A stretch of DNA of 61,975 bases. It comes from Micrococcaceae bacterium RIT 802. GTDB taxonomy: Bacteria; Actinomycetota; Actinomycetes; Actinomycetales; Micrococcaceae. Of the stretch, positions 22,886 through 29,931 are shown piece by piece. The position numbers and the translations under genes are program-made. The stretch spans positions 1-61,975 of the forward strand of contig JAFEMX010000019.1 in assembly GCA_016892645.1 (NCBI GenBank), read 5' to 3'. Every line of letters begins with the position of its first letter. Position 1 is the stretch's first letter. The notes below the pieces were generated by a model. That model did no database searches. It was not told where the DNA came from and saw only the letters and a list, made by a program, of their open reading frames with translations.

Positions 22886-24031
22886 CTAGCGTGCCGTCCC
22901 CAGCGCGGCGTCCAGGTCCTTCCACAGGTCCTCGACGTTTTCGATCCCGACGCTGAGCCGGATTAGGTTGGCCGGCACCGAGTCCGGTTCGCCCGGGTGG
23001 CGCCGCCGTCGTTCGGCCAGCGACTCGACACCGCCCAGGCTCGTGGCCGGCGTCCACAGCCGCAGCGCCGCCAGCGCGGCCTCCGCCGCCGCTTCTCCCC
23101 CGGCCACCGTGATGGCCACGATCGACCCGAACCCGTCCATCTGGGCCGCGGCTCGCGCATGGCCGGGGTCCGATTCCAGCCCCGGATAGCGCACCGATTC
23201 CACCGCCGGATGCGCGGACAGGCGGCGGGCCAGCTCCCCGGCGCTGGCCTGGGAGCGTTCCACCCGCAACGCCATGGTCCGCAGCCCGCGCAGGGTCAGC
23301 CACGCCTCGAACGGCCCGGCGATCGCCCCGTGCAGCGAACGGTGGCCGTGCAACCGGGCCCGCAGGTCGGCATCGCTGGTGAGCACTGCACCGAGGACGA
23401 CGTCGGAATGCCCGCCCATGTACTTGGTCGCCGAATGCACCACGACGTCGGCGCCGAGTTCCAGCGGCCGCTGCAGCAGCGGGGTGGAGAAGGTGTTGTC
23501 CACGACGCACAGCACCCCGGCGGCGCGGGCGGCGGCGGCGAGGGCCCGGACGTCGGCGACCTCGAGCATCGGGTTGGTGGGGCTTTCGAGCCAGAGCAGG
23601 TCGGCGCCGTCGAGCAGTGCCACGGTGGCGTCGGTGTCCTCGACGTCGGCCAGCCGCACGGTGATCCCGGCCCGCTTCTCCAGGTCCGCCACCAGCGACA
23701 GTGACCCGTTGTAGCTGTGCCGCGGCACCACGATCGTCCCGCCCAGCGGCACCAGCGACATGGCCGAGGCCACCGCCGCCATCCCCGAGGCGTAGACCAG
23801 CCCCGGCAGGGCTGCCGATTCCAGCTGCGCCAGCGCGTCCTCGAGCGGATCCCACGTCGGGTTGGAGAACCGCCCGTAGACCCGTTCCCCGGCCCCCGGG
23901 GTCCCGGCGCCGAAGAACGTCGAGGAGAGCACGATCGGCGGGTTCACCGGTGCGTCCACCTCGCGCGGCGGGCGGCCGGCGGCGACGACGACGGTGTCGG
24001 GGGCAAGATCCTGGGGGTGCGATGGGGCCAT
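22886..24031 (-). CDS. Cystathionine gamma-synthase-type PLP enzyme (Cys/Met metabolism)
   Basis: A 381-residue fold-type I PLP enzyme. Visible landmarks are YGRFSNPTWDPLEDALA, YASGMAAVASAM (cofactor phosphate loop), WLESPTNPMLEV, VVDNTFSTPLLQRPLELGAD and the PLP lysine in HSATKYMGGHSD near residue 200. This family includes cystathionine gamma-synthase, gamma-lyase and methionine gamma-lyase, and the sequence does not decide between them. The start ATG 24031 has TACGAT 6 nt upstream; an ATG 30 nt further upstream is less likely. It is divergent from tmk. No sulfur-assimilation gene is nearby. Confidence 0.85.
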   Translation of the reverse strand: MAPSHPQDLAPDTVVVAAGRPPREVDAPVNPPIVLSSTFFGAGTPGAGERVYGRFSNPTWDPLEDALAQLESAALPGLVYASGMAAVASAMSLVPLGGTIVVPRHSYNGSLSLVADLEKRAGITVRLADVEDTDATVALLDGADLLWLESPTNPMLEVADVRALAAAARAAGVLCVVDNTFSTPLLQRPLELGADVVVHSATKYMGGHSDVVLGAVLTSDADLRARLHGHRSLHGAIAGPFEAWLTLRGLRTMALRVERSQASAGELARRLSAHPAVESVRYPGLESDPGHARAAAQMDGFGSIVAITVAGGEAAAEAALAALRLWTPATSLGGVESLAERRRRHPGEPDSVPANLIRLSVGIENVEDLWKDLDAALGTAR

Positions 24032-24112
24032 GCCAAGATCGTAGACCTCGCGCCAGTCCACGCCCGAAGCCGCGACAGCGTGTTACCGGCCGTGGGCCGA
24101 TAGGCTTAGCGG

Positions 24113-24775
24113 GTGAATGAAATGCAGCGCGCGCCCGGGGCCCTGTTCGTCGTCCTCGAAGGCGGCGACGGCGCGGGCAAGTCCACGCAGGCGGCCCTGC
24201 TGGCCGGACACCTGCAGGAGCACGGCCACGAGGTCGTGCGCACCCGCGAACCCGGGGGCACCCCGATCGGCGAGAAGCTGCGCTCCCTGGTCCTGGACCA
24301 CGGCCACGGCGAGGTCGATGCCCGGACCGAGGCCCTCATGTTCGCCGCAGCACGGGCCGCCCACGTCGAGCAGCTGATCCTTCCCGCCCTGGCCGGCGGA
24401 GCCACCGTCATCTGCGATCGTTACATCGACTCCTCCGTCGCCTACCAGGGCGTCGGGCGCGGCCTGGGGGCCGAGGAGGTGCTGGCCCTGAACCGCTGGG
24501 CCACCGGCGGGCTGCGCCCGGACCTGACCATCCTGCTCGACGTCGACCCGCAAGCCGGACGGGACCGGCGGACCCAGGGCGAGGCGGCCGAGGACCGCCT
24601 CGAGTCCGAACCCGACGATTTCCACGCGCGGATCCGCCAGGCCTTCCTGGACCGCGCCGGCAACGATGCGGGCGCCTACGAGGTCCTCGATGCCTCCCTC
24701 CCCGTCGAGGAGCTGGCCGCCATGATCGCCGCCGCGGTGTCCGCTGTCGCCCCACTGGCCGGATCCTCCTCATGA
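24113..24775 (+). CDS. tmk: Thymidylate kinase
   Basis: Tmk phosphorylates dTMP to dTDP for DNA synthesis. The 220-residue protein has the P-loop EGGDGAGKSTQ (about residues 16-26), the DRx-type REPGGTPIGEKLR, the CDRYIDSSVAYQG motif and a lid region with GRDRRTQGEAAEDRLE. The GTG start is preceded by TAGGCT exactly 6 nt away with no Shine-Dalgarno sequence, so it may be leaderless. It overlaps holB by 4 bp (ATGA) in a tmk-holB-peptidase operon; tmk-holB is a common bacterial pair. Confidence 0.96.
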   Translation: MNEMQRAPGALFVVLEGGDGAGKSTQAALLAGHLQEHGHEVVRTREPGGTPIGEKLRSLVLDHGHGEVDARTEALMFAAARAAHVEQLILPALAGGATVICDRYIDSSVAYQGVGRGLGAEEVLALNRWATGGLRPDLTILLDVDPQAGRDRRTQGEAAEDRLESEPDDFHARIRQAFLDRAGNDAGAYEVLDASLPVEELAAMIAAAVSAVAPLAGSSS

Positions 24776-25962
24776 GTGCAACCGAGGAGCTGCCCGGCGT
24801 CTGGGCGGACCTGCCCGGTCAGGACCAGGCCGTCGAGGCGTTGCGCCGGGCCGCGGCGCTCGGCGCGCCCTCGCATGCGTGGCTGTTCACCGGCCCGCCG
24901 GGGTCGGGGCGTTCCAACGCGGCACGTTCCTTCGCCGCCGCACTGCAGTGCGATGCGGCCGATCCCGACGGCCGAGGGTGCGGGCAGTGCCGCCCCTGCC
25001 GCACCGTCATGGCCGGGATCCACCCCGATGTCGCCCTCATCGCCACGGAGAAGGTCGCCTATCAGATCGACGATGTCCGCCAGCTGATCTCCAAGGCCCA
25101 GGACCGGCCGTCCTCGGGCAAATGGCGGATCATCATCGTCGAGGATGCGGACCGCATGACCGAGCGGACCACCAATGTGCTGCTCAAATCCATCGAGGAG
25201 CCCCCGCCCCACACCGTCTGGATCCTCTGCGCCCCGAGCCCGGCCGACGTGCTGGTGACCGTCCGCTCGCGGTGCCGGCCGGTGACCCTCGGTGTCCCCT
25301 CCCGGACGGCGGTCGCCGAACTGCTGGTGCGCCGCGACGGCCTGACCCCCGAGCAGGCGGACTTCGCGGCCCGGGTATCGCAGAGCCACATCGGCATCGC
25401 CCGCCGCCTGGCACGCGACGAGGGGGCCCGGCAACGCCGTGACCGCACGGTGCGCCTGCCGTTGCGCCTGGGCACGGTCTCCGACGCGGTCATCGCCGCC
25501 GGCGATCTGGTGGAGCTGTCCACCACCGAGGCCAGCTCATCCGCGGAGGAACGCGGCGCGGCCGACACCGCGTCCCTGCGCGAGTCATTGGGCCTGGAGG
25601 CGGATGCCCCGGTCCCCCCGCAATTGCGCAGCCAGTTCAAGGCCCTCGAGGAGCTGAACAAGCGCCGGGCCAAGCGCGGGGTCAACGACTCCCTGGACCG
25701 GGCGCTGATCGACCTCACCACGTTCTACCGCGATGTGCTGACCCTGCAGCTCTCCACGGGCAGCGAACTGGTCAACGCGTATCTGGAACGCGAACTCGCC
25801 GAGATCGCCCACCGCTCCACCCCCGAACAGACGCTGGCCCGGATCGACTACATCGCCGAGGCCCGGCGCCGCATCACCGCCAATGTCCAGCCGCTGCTGG
25901 CCATGGAGGCCATGATGGCCGGCCTGCTTCCGGCCAGGAACCAAGGAGAGCCCCGCGTATGA
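24772..25962 (+). CDS. holB: DNA polymerase III subunit delta'
   Basis: The clamp-loader delta' subunit, 396 residues. It has an AAA+ fold starting PGVWADLPGQDQAVEALRRA, a P-loop-like GPPGSGRSNAA (Lys replaced by Arg, as usual in non-ATP-binding delta'), a zinc-binding group with Cys in CDAADPDGRGCGQCRPC, VEDADRMTERTTNVLLKSIEEPP, and SRCRPVTL with the SRC motif. The C-terminal collar region fills residues about 220-396. Translation is coupled to tmk (ATGA overlap) and the next gene begins inside its stop. Confidence 0.93.
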   Translation: MSATEELPGVWADLPGQDQAVEALRRAAALGAPSHAWLFTGPPGSGRSNAARSFAAALQCDAADPDGRGCGQCRPCRTVMAGIHPDVALIATEKVAYQIDDVRQLISKAQDRPSSGKWRIIIVEDADRMTERTTNVLLKSIEEPPPHTVWILCAPSPADVLVTVRSRCRPVTLGVPSRTAVAELLVRRDGLTPEQADFAARVSQSHIGIARRLARDEGARQRRDRTVRLPLRLGTVSDAVIAAGDLVELSTTEASSSAEERGAADTASLRESLGLEADAPVPPQLRSQFKALEELNKRRAKRGVNDSLDRALIDLTTFYRDVLTLQLSTGSELVNAYLERELAEIAHRSTPEQTLARIDYIAEARRRITANVQPLLAMEAMMAGLLPARNQGEPRV

Positions 25963-27485
25963 CCATTCCCCGACGTCGGCTGCGCTGGGCGGCCGCCGCC
26001 AGTTGCCTGCTGCTGCTCACCGCGTGCAGCTCCACTCCCGCCTCCGGCCCCGCAGCGGACGGGGACTCCGCGGCGCCGATGCCGACCCCGCCGGACGGGC
26101 TGGGGAAGTACTACAGCCAGACGTTGGACTGGACGAGTTGCTCGACATCCTTCGAGTGCGCCGACGTGGAAGTGCCGCTGGACTACCAGCATCCGGACAA
26201 GGCCTCGATCAAGCTTTCCGTGGTCAAGCTGGACGCCGGCCGCAAGTCCCAGGGAACCCTGCTGGTCAATCCCGGCGGTCCGGGGGCCTCGGGGGTTGAC
26301 CTGGTCATGAATGCCGGAACGCAGATGTTCTCCGCGGACCTGCGCAAGGGCTATGACCTGCTCGGCTTCGATCCCCGCGGGGTCAGCCGATCGGCACCGG
26401 TCACCTGCCGGACGGATGCCGAACGCGACGAGGCCCGGACCATGGATCCGGATCCCACGACCGATGCCGGGTTGGCGGAGATCGAGAAGCAGAGCAAGGA
26501 ATTTGCCGACGCCTGCGCCGCCAAGACGGGCAAATCCCTGGGGTTCATCGACACCGTCAGTTCCGCCAAGGACCTGGACATCCTTCGTGCCGTCAATGGC
26601 GATACCCAATTGAACTACCTCGGTTTCTCCTACGGCACCAAGCTCGGTGCCACCTATGCCCAGCTCTACCCGAAGAACGTCGGGCACATGGTGCTCGACG
26701 GCGCCATGGACCCCTCGCTGGACAACGAGGAGGTGACCCTCGGCCAGGCCGCGGCCTTCGAGAAGGCCATCACCGCCTACCTGGAGGACTGCCTGCGCGG
26801 CCAAAACTGCCCGTTCGACGGCGATGCCGACCAGGCCCGCGACCAGCTCCACCAGCTGTTCGCCTCCGTCGAGGAGTCCCCCATGACCGCCCAGGACGGA
26901 CGCGAGGTCGGCATCACCGATTTCGTCAGCGGGTTCCTCGTGGCCTTCTACGACGACGCCTACTGGCCGACGCTCACCGATGCCCTCAACACCGCGATCT
27001 CGGGTGATCCGACGGCCATGCTCGACCTGGCCGATCTGAGCGCAGGGCGCGAGCCGGACGGAACCTACACGGGCAATGCCAACGAGGCATTCATCGCCAT
27101 CAACTGCCTGGACTACCCGGTCGACACCAGCATCGAGGGACAGCGCCAGGACGCCCGCGAACTGGCCAAGGCGTCACCGACGATCGGCAAATACCTGGCC
27201 TATGGCGGGCTGTCCTGCAAGGACTGGAAGTACCCGTCGACCGGCAAACCGGCGCCGGTCTCGGCTCCCGGGGCGGCTCCGATCGTTATCATCGGCACGA
27301 CCGGGGATCCCGCCACCCCCTACACCTGGTCCCAGGCGCTGAATGAGCAGCTGGAGTCCTCGGTGCTGCTGACCTTCCACGGCGAGGGGCACACCGCCTA
27401 TGGCCGCAGCAACGAGTGCATCGGCAACGCCGTGGACGACTACTTCCTGGACTCGACGGTGCCCGAGGACGGCCTGCAGTGCTGA
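25959..27485 (+). CDS. Secreted alpha/beta-hydrolase lipoprotein, tripeptidyl aminopeptidase-like (S33)
   Basis: A 508-residue exported serine hydrolase. It has a signal with a lipobox-like LLLLTACSS, then LLVNPGGPGASG (oxyanion loop), FDPRGVSRSAPV, the nucleophile elbow LGFSYGTKLG with Ser224, and a C-terminal TAP-like domain with IGTTGDPATPYTWSQ and the catalytic His in FHGEGHTAYG. Homologues such as mycobacterial Hip1/CaeA and Streptomyces Tap trim peptides outside the cell. It overlaps holB by ATGA, so it is co-transcribed with replication genes, which looks like a conserved operon tail rather than a functional link. Confidence 0.9.
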   Translation: MTIPRRRLRWAAAASCLLLLTACSSTPASGPAADGDSAAPMPTPPDGLGKYYSQTLDWTSCSTSFECADVEVPLDYQHPDKASIKLSVVKLDAGRKSQGTLLVNPGGPGASGVDLVMNAGTQMFSADLRKGYDLLGFDPRGVSRSAPVTCRTDAERDEARTMDPDPTTDAGLAEIEKQSKEFADACAAKTGKSLGFIDTVSSAKDLDILRAVNGDTQLNYLGFSYGTKLGATYAQLYPKNVGHMVLDGAMDPSLDNEEVTLGQAAAFEKAITAYLEDCLRGQNCPFDGDADQARDQLHQLFASVEESPMTAQDGREVGITDFVSGFLVAFYDDAYWPTLTDALNTAISGDPTAMLDLADLSAGREPDGTYTGNANEAFIAINCLDYPVDTSIEGQRQDARELAKASPTIGKYLAYGGLSCKDWKYPSTGKPAPVSAPGAAPIVIIGTTGDPATPYTWSQALNEQLESSVLLTFHGEGHTAYGRSNECIGNAVDDYFLDSTVPEDGLQC

Positions 27486-27510
27486 GTCGCGCCGCCTCCA
27501 GGTGTTCGTT

Positions 27511-27538
27511 TTGACCGCTGGTGAAGCGCTCCTATAAA
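27511..27538 (+). promoter_or_regulatory. Promoter of tRNA-Thr
   Basis: TTGACC (27511-27516), a 16-bp spacer and TATAAA (27533-27538) lie 30 bp before the mature tRNA. This is the best consensus promoter in the window. Confidence 0.75.
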
Positions 27539-27568
27539 CTAACTTCTTGTGGCCCGCGTGGCTACGGT

Positions 27569-27644
27569 GCCTCCTTAGCTCAGTTGGTAGAGCGTTTCAC
27601 TCGTAATGAAAAGGTCGCCAGTTCGATTCTGGCAGGAGGCTCCA
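27569..27644 (+). tRNA. tRNA-Thr (CGT)
   Basis: A full cloverleaf: acceptor stem GCCTCCT/AGGAGGC, D arm with AGCTCAGTTGGTAGAGC, anticodon stem-loop TTCACTCGTAATGAA with CGT anticodon, T arm with GTTCGATTC, discriminator T and an encoded CCA. CCA is not encoded in the other three tRNAs of the window. Confidence 0.97.
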
Positions 27645-27647
27645 CGA

Positions 27648-27681
27648 GAAAAGCCCGTCACCTCACGGTGACGGGCTTTTC
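27648..27681. terminator. Terminator after tRNA-Thr
   Basis: A perfect 15-bp stem (GAAAAGCCCGTCACC, loop TCAC) ends in TTTTC. The A-tract on the left arm makes it bidirectional, so it also serves the convergent aldo/keto reductase gene. Confidence 0.9.
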
Positions 27682-27701
27682 TACATGCCGTGAGTTGGCT
27701 G

Positions 27702-28547
27702 CTACTCGAAGTCGCTGACCGACGGATCGGCGCCGATCCGTCCCGCGTCGCCACGGTCCAGGCCGTTGATGGCCTCGATGTCCGCGTCGTCCAGGGTGAC
27801 GCCGAGGGATTCCCAGTTCTCCACGATCCGCGACGGGGTTTCGGATTTGGGGATCACGACGTTGCCCAGGGCCAGATGCCAGGCGATGACGACCTGGGCG
27901 ACGGTGGCGTCGTGTTTGGTGGCGATGTCGGCCAGGATCGGGTTGGACAGCAGGTCGGAGCCCTGGCCCAGCGGCGACCAGGACTGGTGGACGATGCCAC
28001 GGGATGCCTCGTAGGCACGCAGGTCGCCCTGGGGGAAGTATGGGTGGGTTTCGACCTGGTGGATGGCCGGCGCGACGCCGGTGGCCTCCTCGATCTCCTG
28101 CAGCGCCTCGATGGTGAAGTTGCAGACGCCGATGGAACGGACGCGGCCCGACTTCTGCAACTCGACCAGTGCCTTCCACGTCTCGACATGTTTGCCCTGT
28201 TTCGGCTGCAGCCAGTGGATGAGGAAGAGATCCAGGGATTCAAGGCCCAGGCGCTCCATGGACGCGTCGAAGGCGTCCAGGGTCTGCTGGTAGCCCTGGT
28301 CGGAGTTCCAGACCTTGGTGGTGATGAACAGGTCCTGCGGGTCCAGACCGGAGGAGGCGATGGCCCGGCCGACACCGGCCTCGTTGCCGTAGATCCGCGC
28401 GGTGTCGATGTGGCGGTAGCCGGCCTCGAAGGCCAGCCCGACGACCTTTTCCGCGACGTCGTCCTTCACTTTCCACACCCCGTAGCCGAGTTGCGGGATG
28501 GTGTTGCCGTCGTTGAACGTGGTCTGTGGTGCTTCATACGTGGTCAT
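27702..28547 (-). CDS. Aldo/keto reductase
   Basis: A 281-residue NADPH-dependent (alpha/beta)8 barrel reductase. The catalytic tetrad is visible: Asp in GYRHIDTARIYGNE, Tyr in the same segment, Lys in FITTKVWNSDQG and His in DLFLIHWLQP. The cofactor end has VVIPKSETPSRIVEN. It resembles the 2,5-diketo-gluconate reductase / AKR5 group; the natural substrate cannot be read from sequence. It is a single gene, convergent with tRNA-Thr, and is followed upstream by a separate hypothetical-bpa unit on the same strand. Confidence 0.92.
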   Translation of the reverse strand: MTTYEAPQTTFNDGNTIPQLGYGVWKVKDDVAEKVVGLAFEAGYRHIDTARIYGNEAGVGRAIASSGLDPQDLFITTKVWNSDQGYQQTLDAFDASMERLGLESLDLFLIHWLQPKQGKHVETWKALVELQKSGRVRSIGVCNFTIEALQEIEEATGVAPAIHQVETHPYFPQGDLRAYEASRGIVHQSWSPLGQGSDLLSNPILADIATKHDATVAQVVIAWHLALGNVVIPKSETPSRIVENWESLGVTLDDADIEAINGLDRGDAGRIGADPSVSDFE

Positions 28548-28622
28548 CGCACCATCCTGCCACCGGTGGCGGCTGCGCCGTGGCGTGTTCGGACGCGCTC
28601 CGCGCTGGGCGAACGACGGCGT

Positions 28623-29078
28623 TCAGCCGATGCGGGCGAGGGCTTCCTCGGCGGTCCGGACACCGTCGACGACCAGGTCGGCACGGAAGGCGACATTTTC
28701 CAGACCTGCCGAGTTGTAGCCCCACCGTTCCCCGTCCAGCCGGGCCATGGCGGCGGCCTGTGCCGCCGCGGCCAGGTCGTTGGCGGCCTTGGACAGGGCA
28801 CGATGGACTCCGGCGTGGCTACCGGGGATATCGGTGCCGGAGCTCGGCCGCTGCGTCTGGGCGGTGGCACAGATGGTGCGGACCCGGGGCTGGAGTTCCG
28901 CGAGGTGGTCGGCAATCATCACCAGCGCGTTGTAGAGCTCGTCGGATTCGATGCCCTCCAGGACCTGGTGGAACCGGTCCAGACCCCGGGTGAAGCGGTC
29001 ATGGGCTCGGCGCCAGACGCCGTCGCCGAGATCCTTGTCGTCGCGTCGGGCGCCACGCATCTGTGCGATCCATCCCAT
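28623..29078 (-). CDS. Uncharacterised protein co-transcribed with bpa
   Basis: A 151-residue, mostly helical protein (VWRRAHDRFTRGLDRFHQVL, ALSKAANDLAAAAQAAAMARL) with no signal peptide or membrane segment. I do not recognise it. Its ATG lies 2 bp after the bpa stop, so the two are almost surely co-transcribed and it may act with the proteasome activator. A longer in-frame extension upstream overlaps bpa and is rejected. Confidence 0.75.
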   Translation of the reverse strand: MGWIAQMRGARRDDKDLGDGVWRRAHDRFTRGLDRFHQVLEGIESDELYNALVMIADHLAELQPRVRTICATAQTQRPSSGTDIPGSHAGVHRALSKAANDLAAAAQAAAMARLDGERWGYNSAGLENVAFRADLVVDGVRTAEEALARIG

Positions 29079-29080
29079 GC

Positions 29081-29656
29081 TCAGAGGTACTGTCCCGGTC
29101 CGCCGTCGGTGTCGGCGTTGGCCTGGGCACCGTTCGCGGCCCCTCCCGGGACCACGCGTTCGGGTTCGCCGTGTTCGTTGATGACGATGCCGGGGGCGAC
29201 CTGGGTGCCGGGTGGCAGCTCGCGCAGCTGGATGCGCTGGGCGAGCTGCTGGCTGGCCATCTGCTGTGCGGCCAATGCGGTCTGGATGCCGTGGAAGACG
29301 CCCTCGAGCCAGCCGACCAGCTGGGCCTGGGCGATCCGCAGTTCCGACTCGGACGGGGCGCTGCCCTCGGTGAAGGGCAGCCGGATCCGCCGCAGCTCGC
29401 TGGCCAGTTCCGCGGAGAGCCCATCCTCGAGTTCGGCCACGGAACGTTCGTGGATGTCGGCCAGGGTGGTCCGGGCCTGGTCGTCGAGCGGCGCGGCCTT
29501 GACCTCCTCGAGCAGTTGCTTGATCATCGAGCCGATGCGCATGACCTTGGCCGGCTCGTCGACGAGTCCCTGGATCCTGAAGGATTCCGCCGGTGCTCCG
29601 TCCGGATGGCCCTCCACGGAGGGGGCCGGCGGACGCGTCTGCTCGTGTTCGCTCAT
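29081..29656 (-). CDS. bpa: Bacterial proteasome activator Bpa (PafE)
   Basis: Bpa is an ATP-independent ring activator that opens the actinobacterial 20S proteasome gate and feeds it unfolded proteins. The 191-residue protein has the helical DUF2587 core (RIGSMIKQLLEEVKAAPLDD, LRIAQAQLVGWLEGVFHGIQ) and ends in GQYL, the C-terminal motif that docks into the proteasome alpha ring. The ATG at 29656 begins MSEHEQTRP; the in-frame upstream extension runs through a hairpin and is not credible. The proteasome genes themselves are not in this window. Confidence 0.93.
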   Translation of the reverse strand: MSEHEQTRPPAPSVEGHPDGAPAESFRIQGLVDEPAKVMRIGSMIKQLLEEVKAAPLDDQARTTLADIHERSVAELEDGLSAELASELRRIRLPFTEGSAPSESELRIAQAQLVGWLEGVFHGIQTALAAQQMASQQLAQRIQLRELPPGTQVAPGIVINEHGEPERVVPGGAANGAQANADTDGGPGQYL

Positions 29657-29676
29657 GGTCCCATCTTGCCATGATG

Positions 29677-29716
29677 CGACGAGGACGGGACCGGCAGCCC
29701 GGTCCCGCCCTCGTCG
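29677..29716 (-). terminator. Hairpin terminator after ybdD
   Basis: An 18-bp stem with one mismatch (CGACGAGGACGGGACCGG and partner) lies between the ybdD stop and the bpa start. It lacks a long T-tract on the minus strand but would separate the cstA-ybdD and bpa units. Confidence 0.5.
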
Positions 29717-29723
29717 TCGTGCA

Positions 29724-29930
29724 TCAGCAGCAGCGCCCTTGCGGGTTGCGTTCCTCCCAGTCGTACTTGTCCCGCCAGAACTGGCGTTCGGACATCGGCG
29801 CGCAGCCCGGGTGTGTGGCGGCATGGTGGTCGACGTACCGTCGATAGGCGTCAGCGCCCATCATGCCCTCGAGGTACCAGCGCACCTTGCCCAGGCTCCG
29901 GTGGACGGCGGGGAACAACGCGGAGGCCAT
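29724..29930 (-). CDS. ybdD: YbdD/YjiX family protein, CstA partner
   Basis: A 68-residue protein with the family pattern GADAYRRYVDHHAATHPG and CAPMSERQFWRDKYDWEE, ending NPQGRCC. These small proteins are encoded right after CstA-family transporters in many bacteria and are needed for or modulate their transport. Its ATG starts 1 bp after the cstA stop. The length is normal for the family. Confidence 0.9.
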   Translation of the reverse strand: MASALFPAVHRSLGKVRWYLEGMMGADAYRRYVDHHAATHPGCAPMSERQFWRDKYDWEERNPQGRCC

Positions 29931-29931
29931 G

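Noticed and set aside
22886-24031. Firm assignment of the PLP enzyme as cystathionine gamma-synthase (metB)
   Set aside because: The visible motifs are common to synthases and lyases of this family, and no sulfur gene lies nearby to decide.
29657-29824. N-terminal extension of bpa
   Set aside because: It reads through a terminator hairpin and part of ybdD and is Arg-rich; the family begins near MSEHE.
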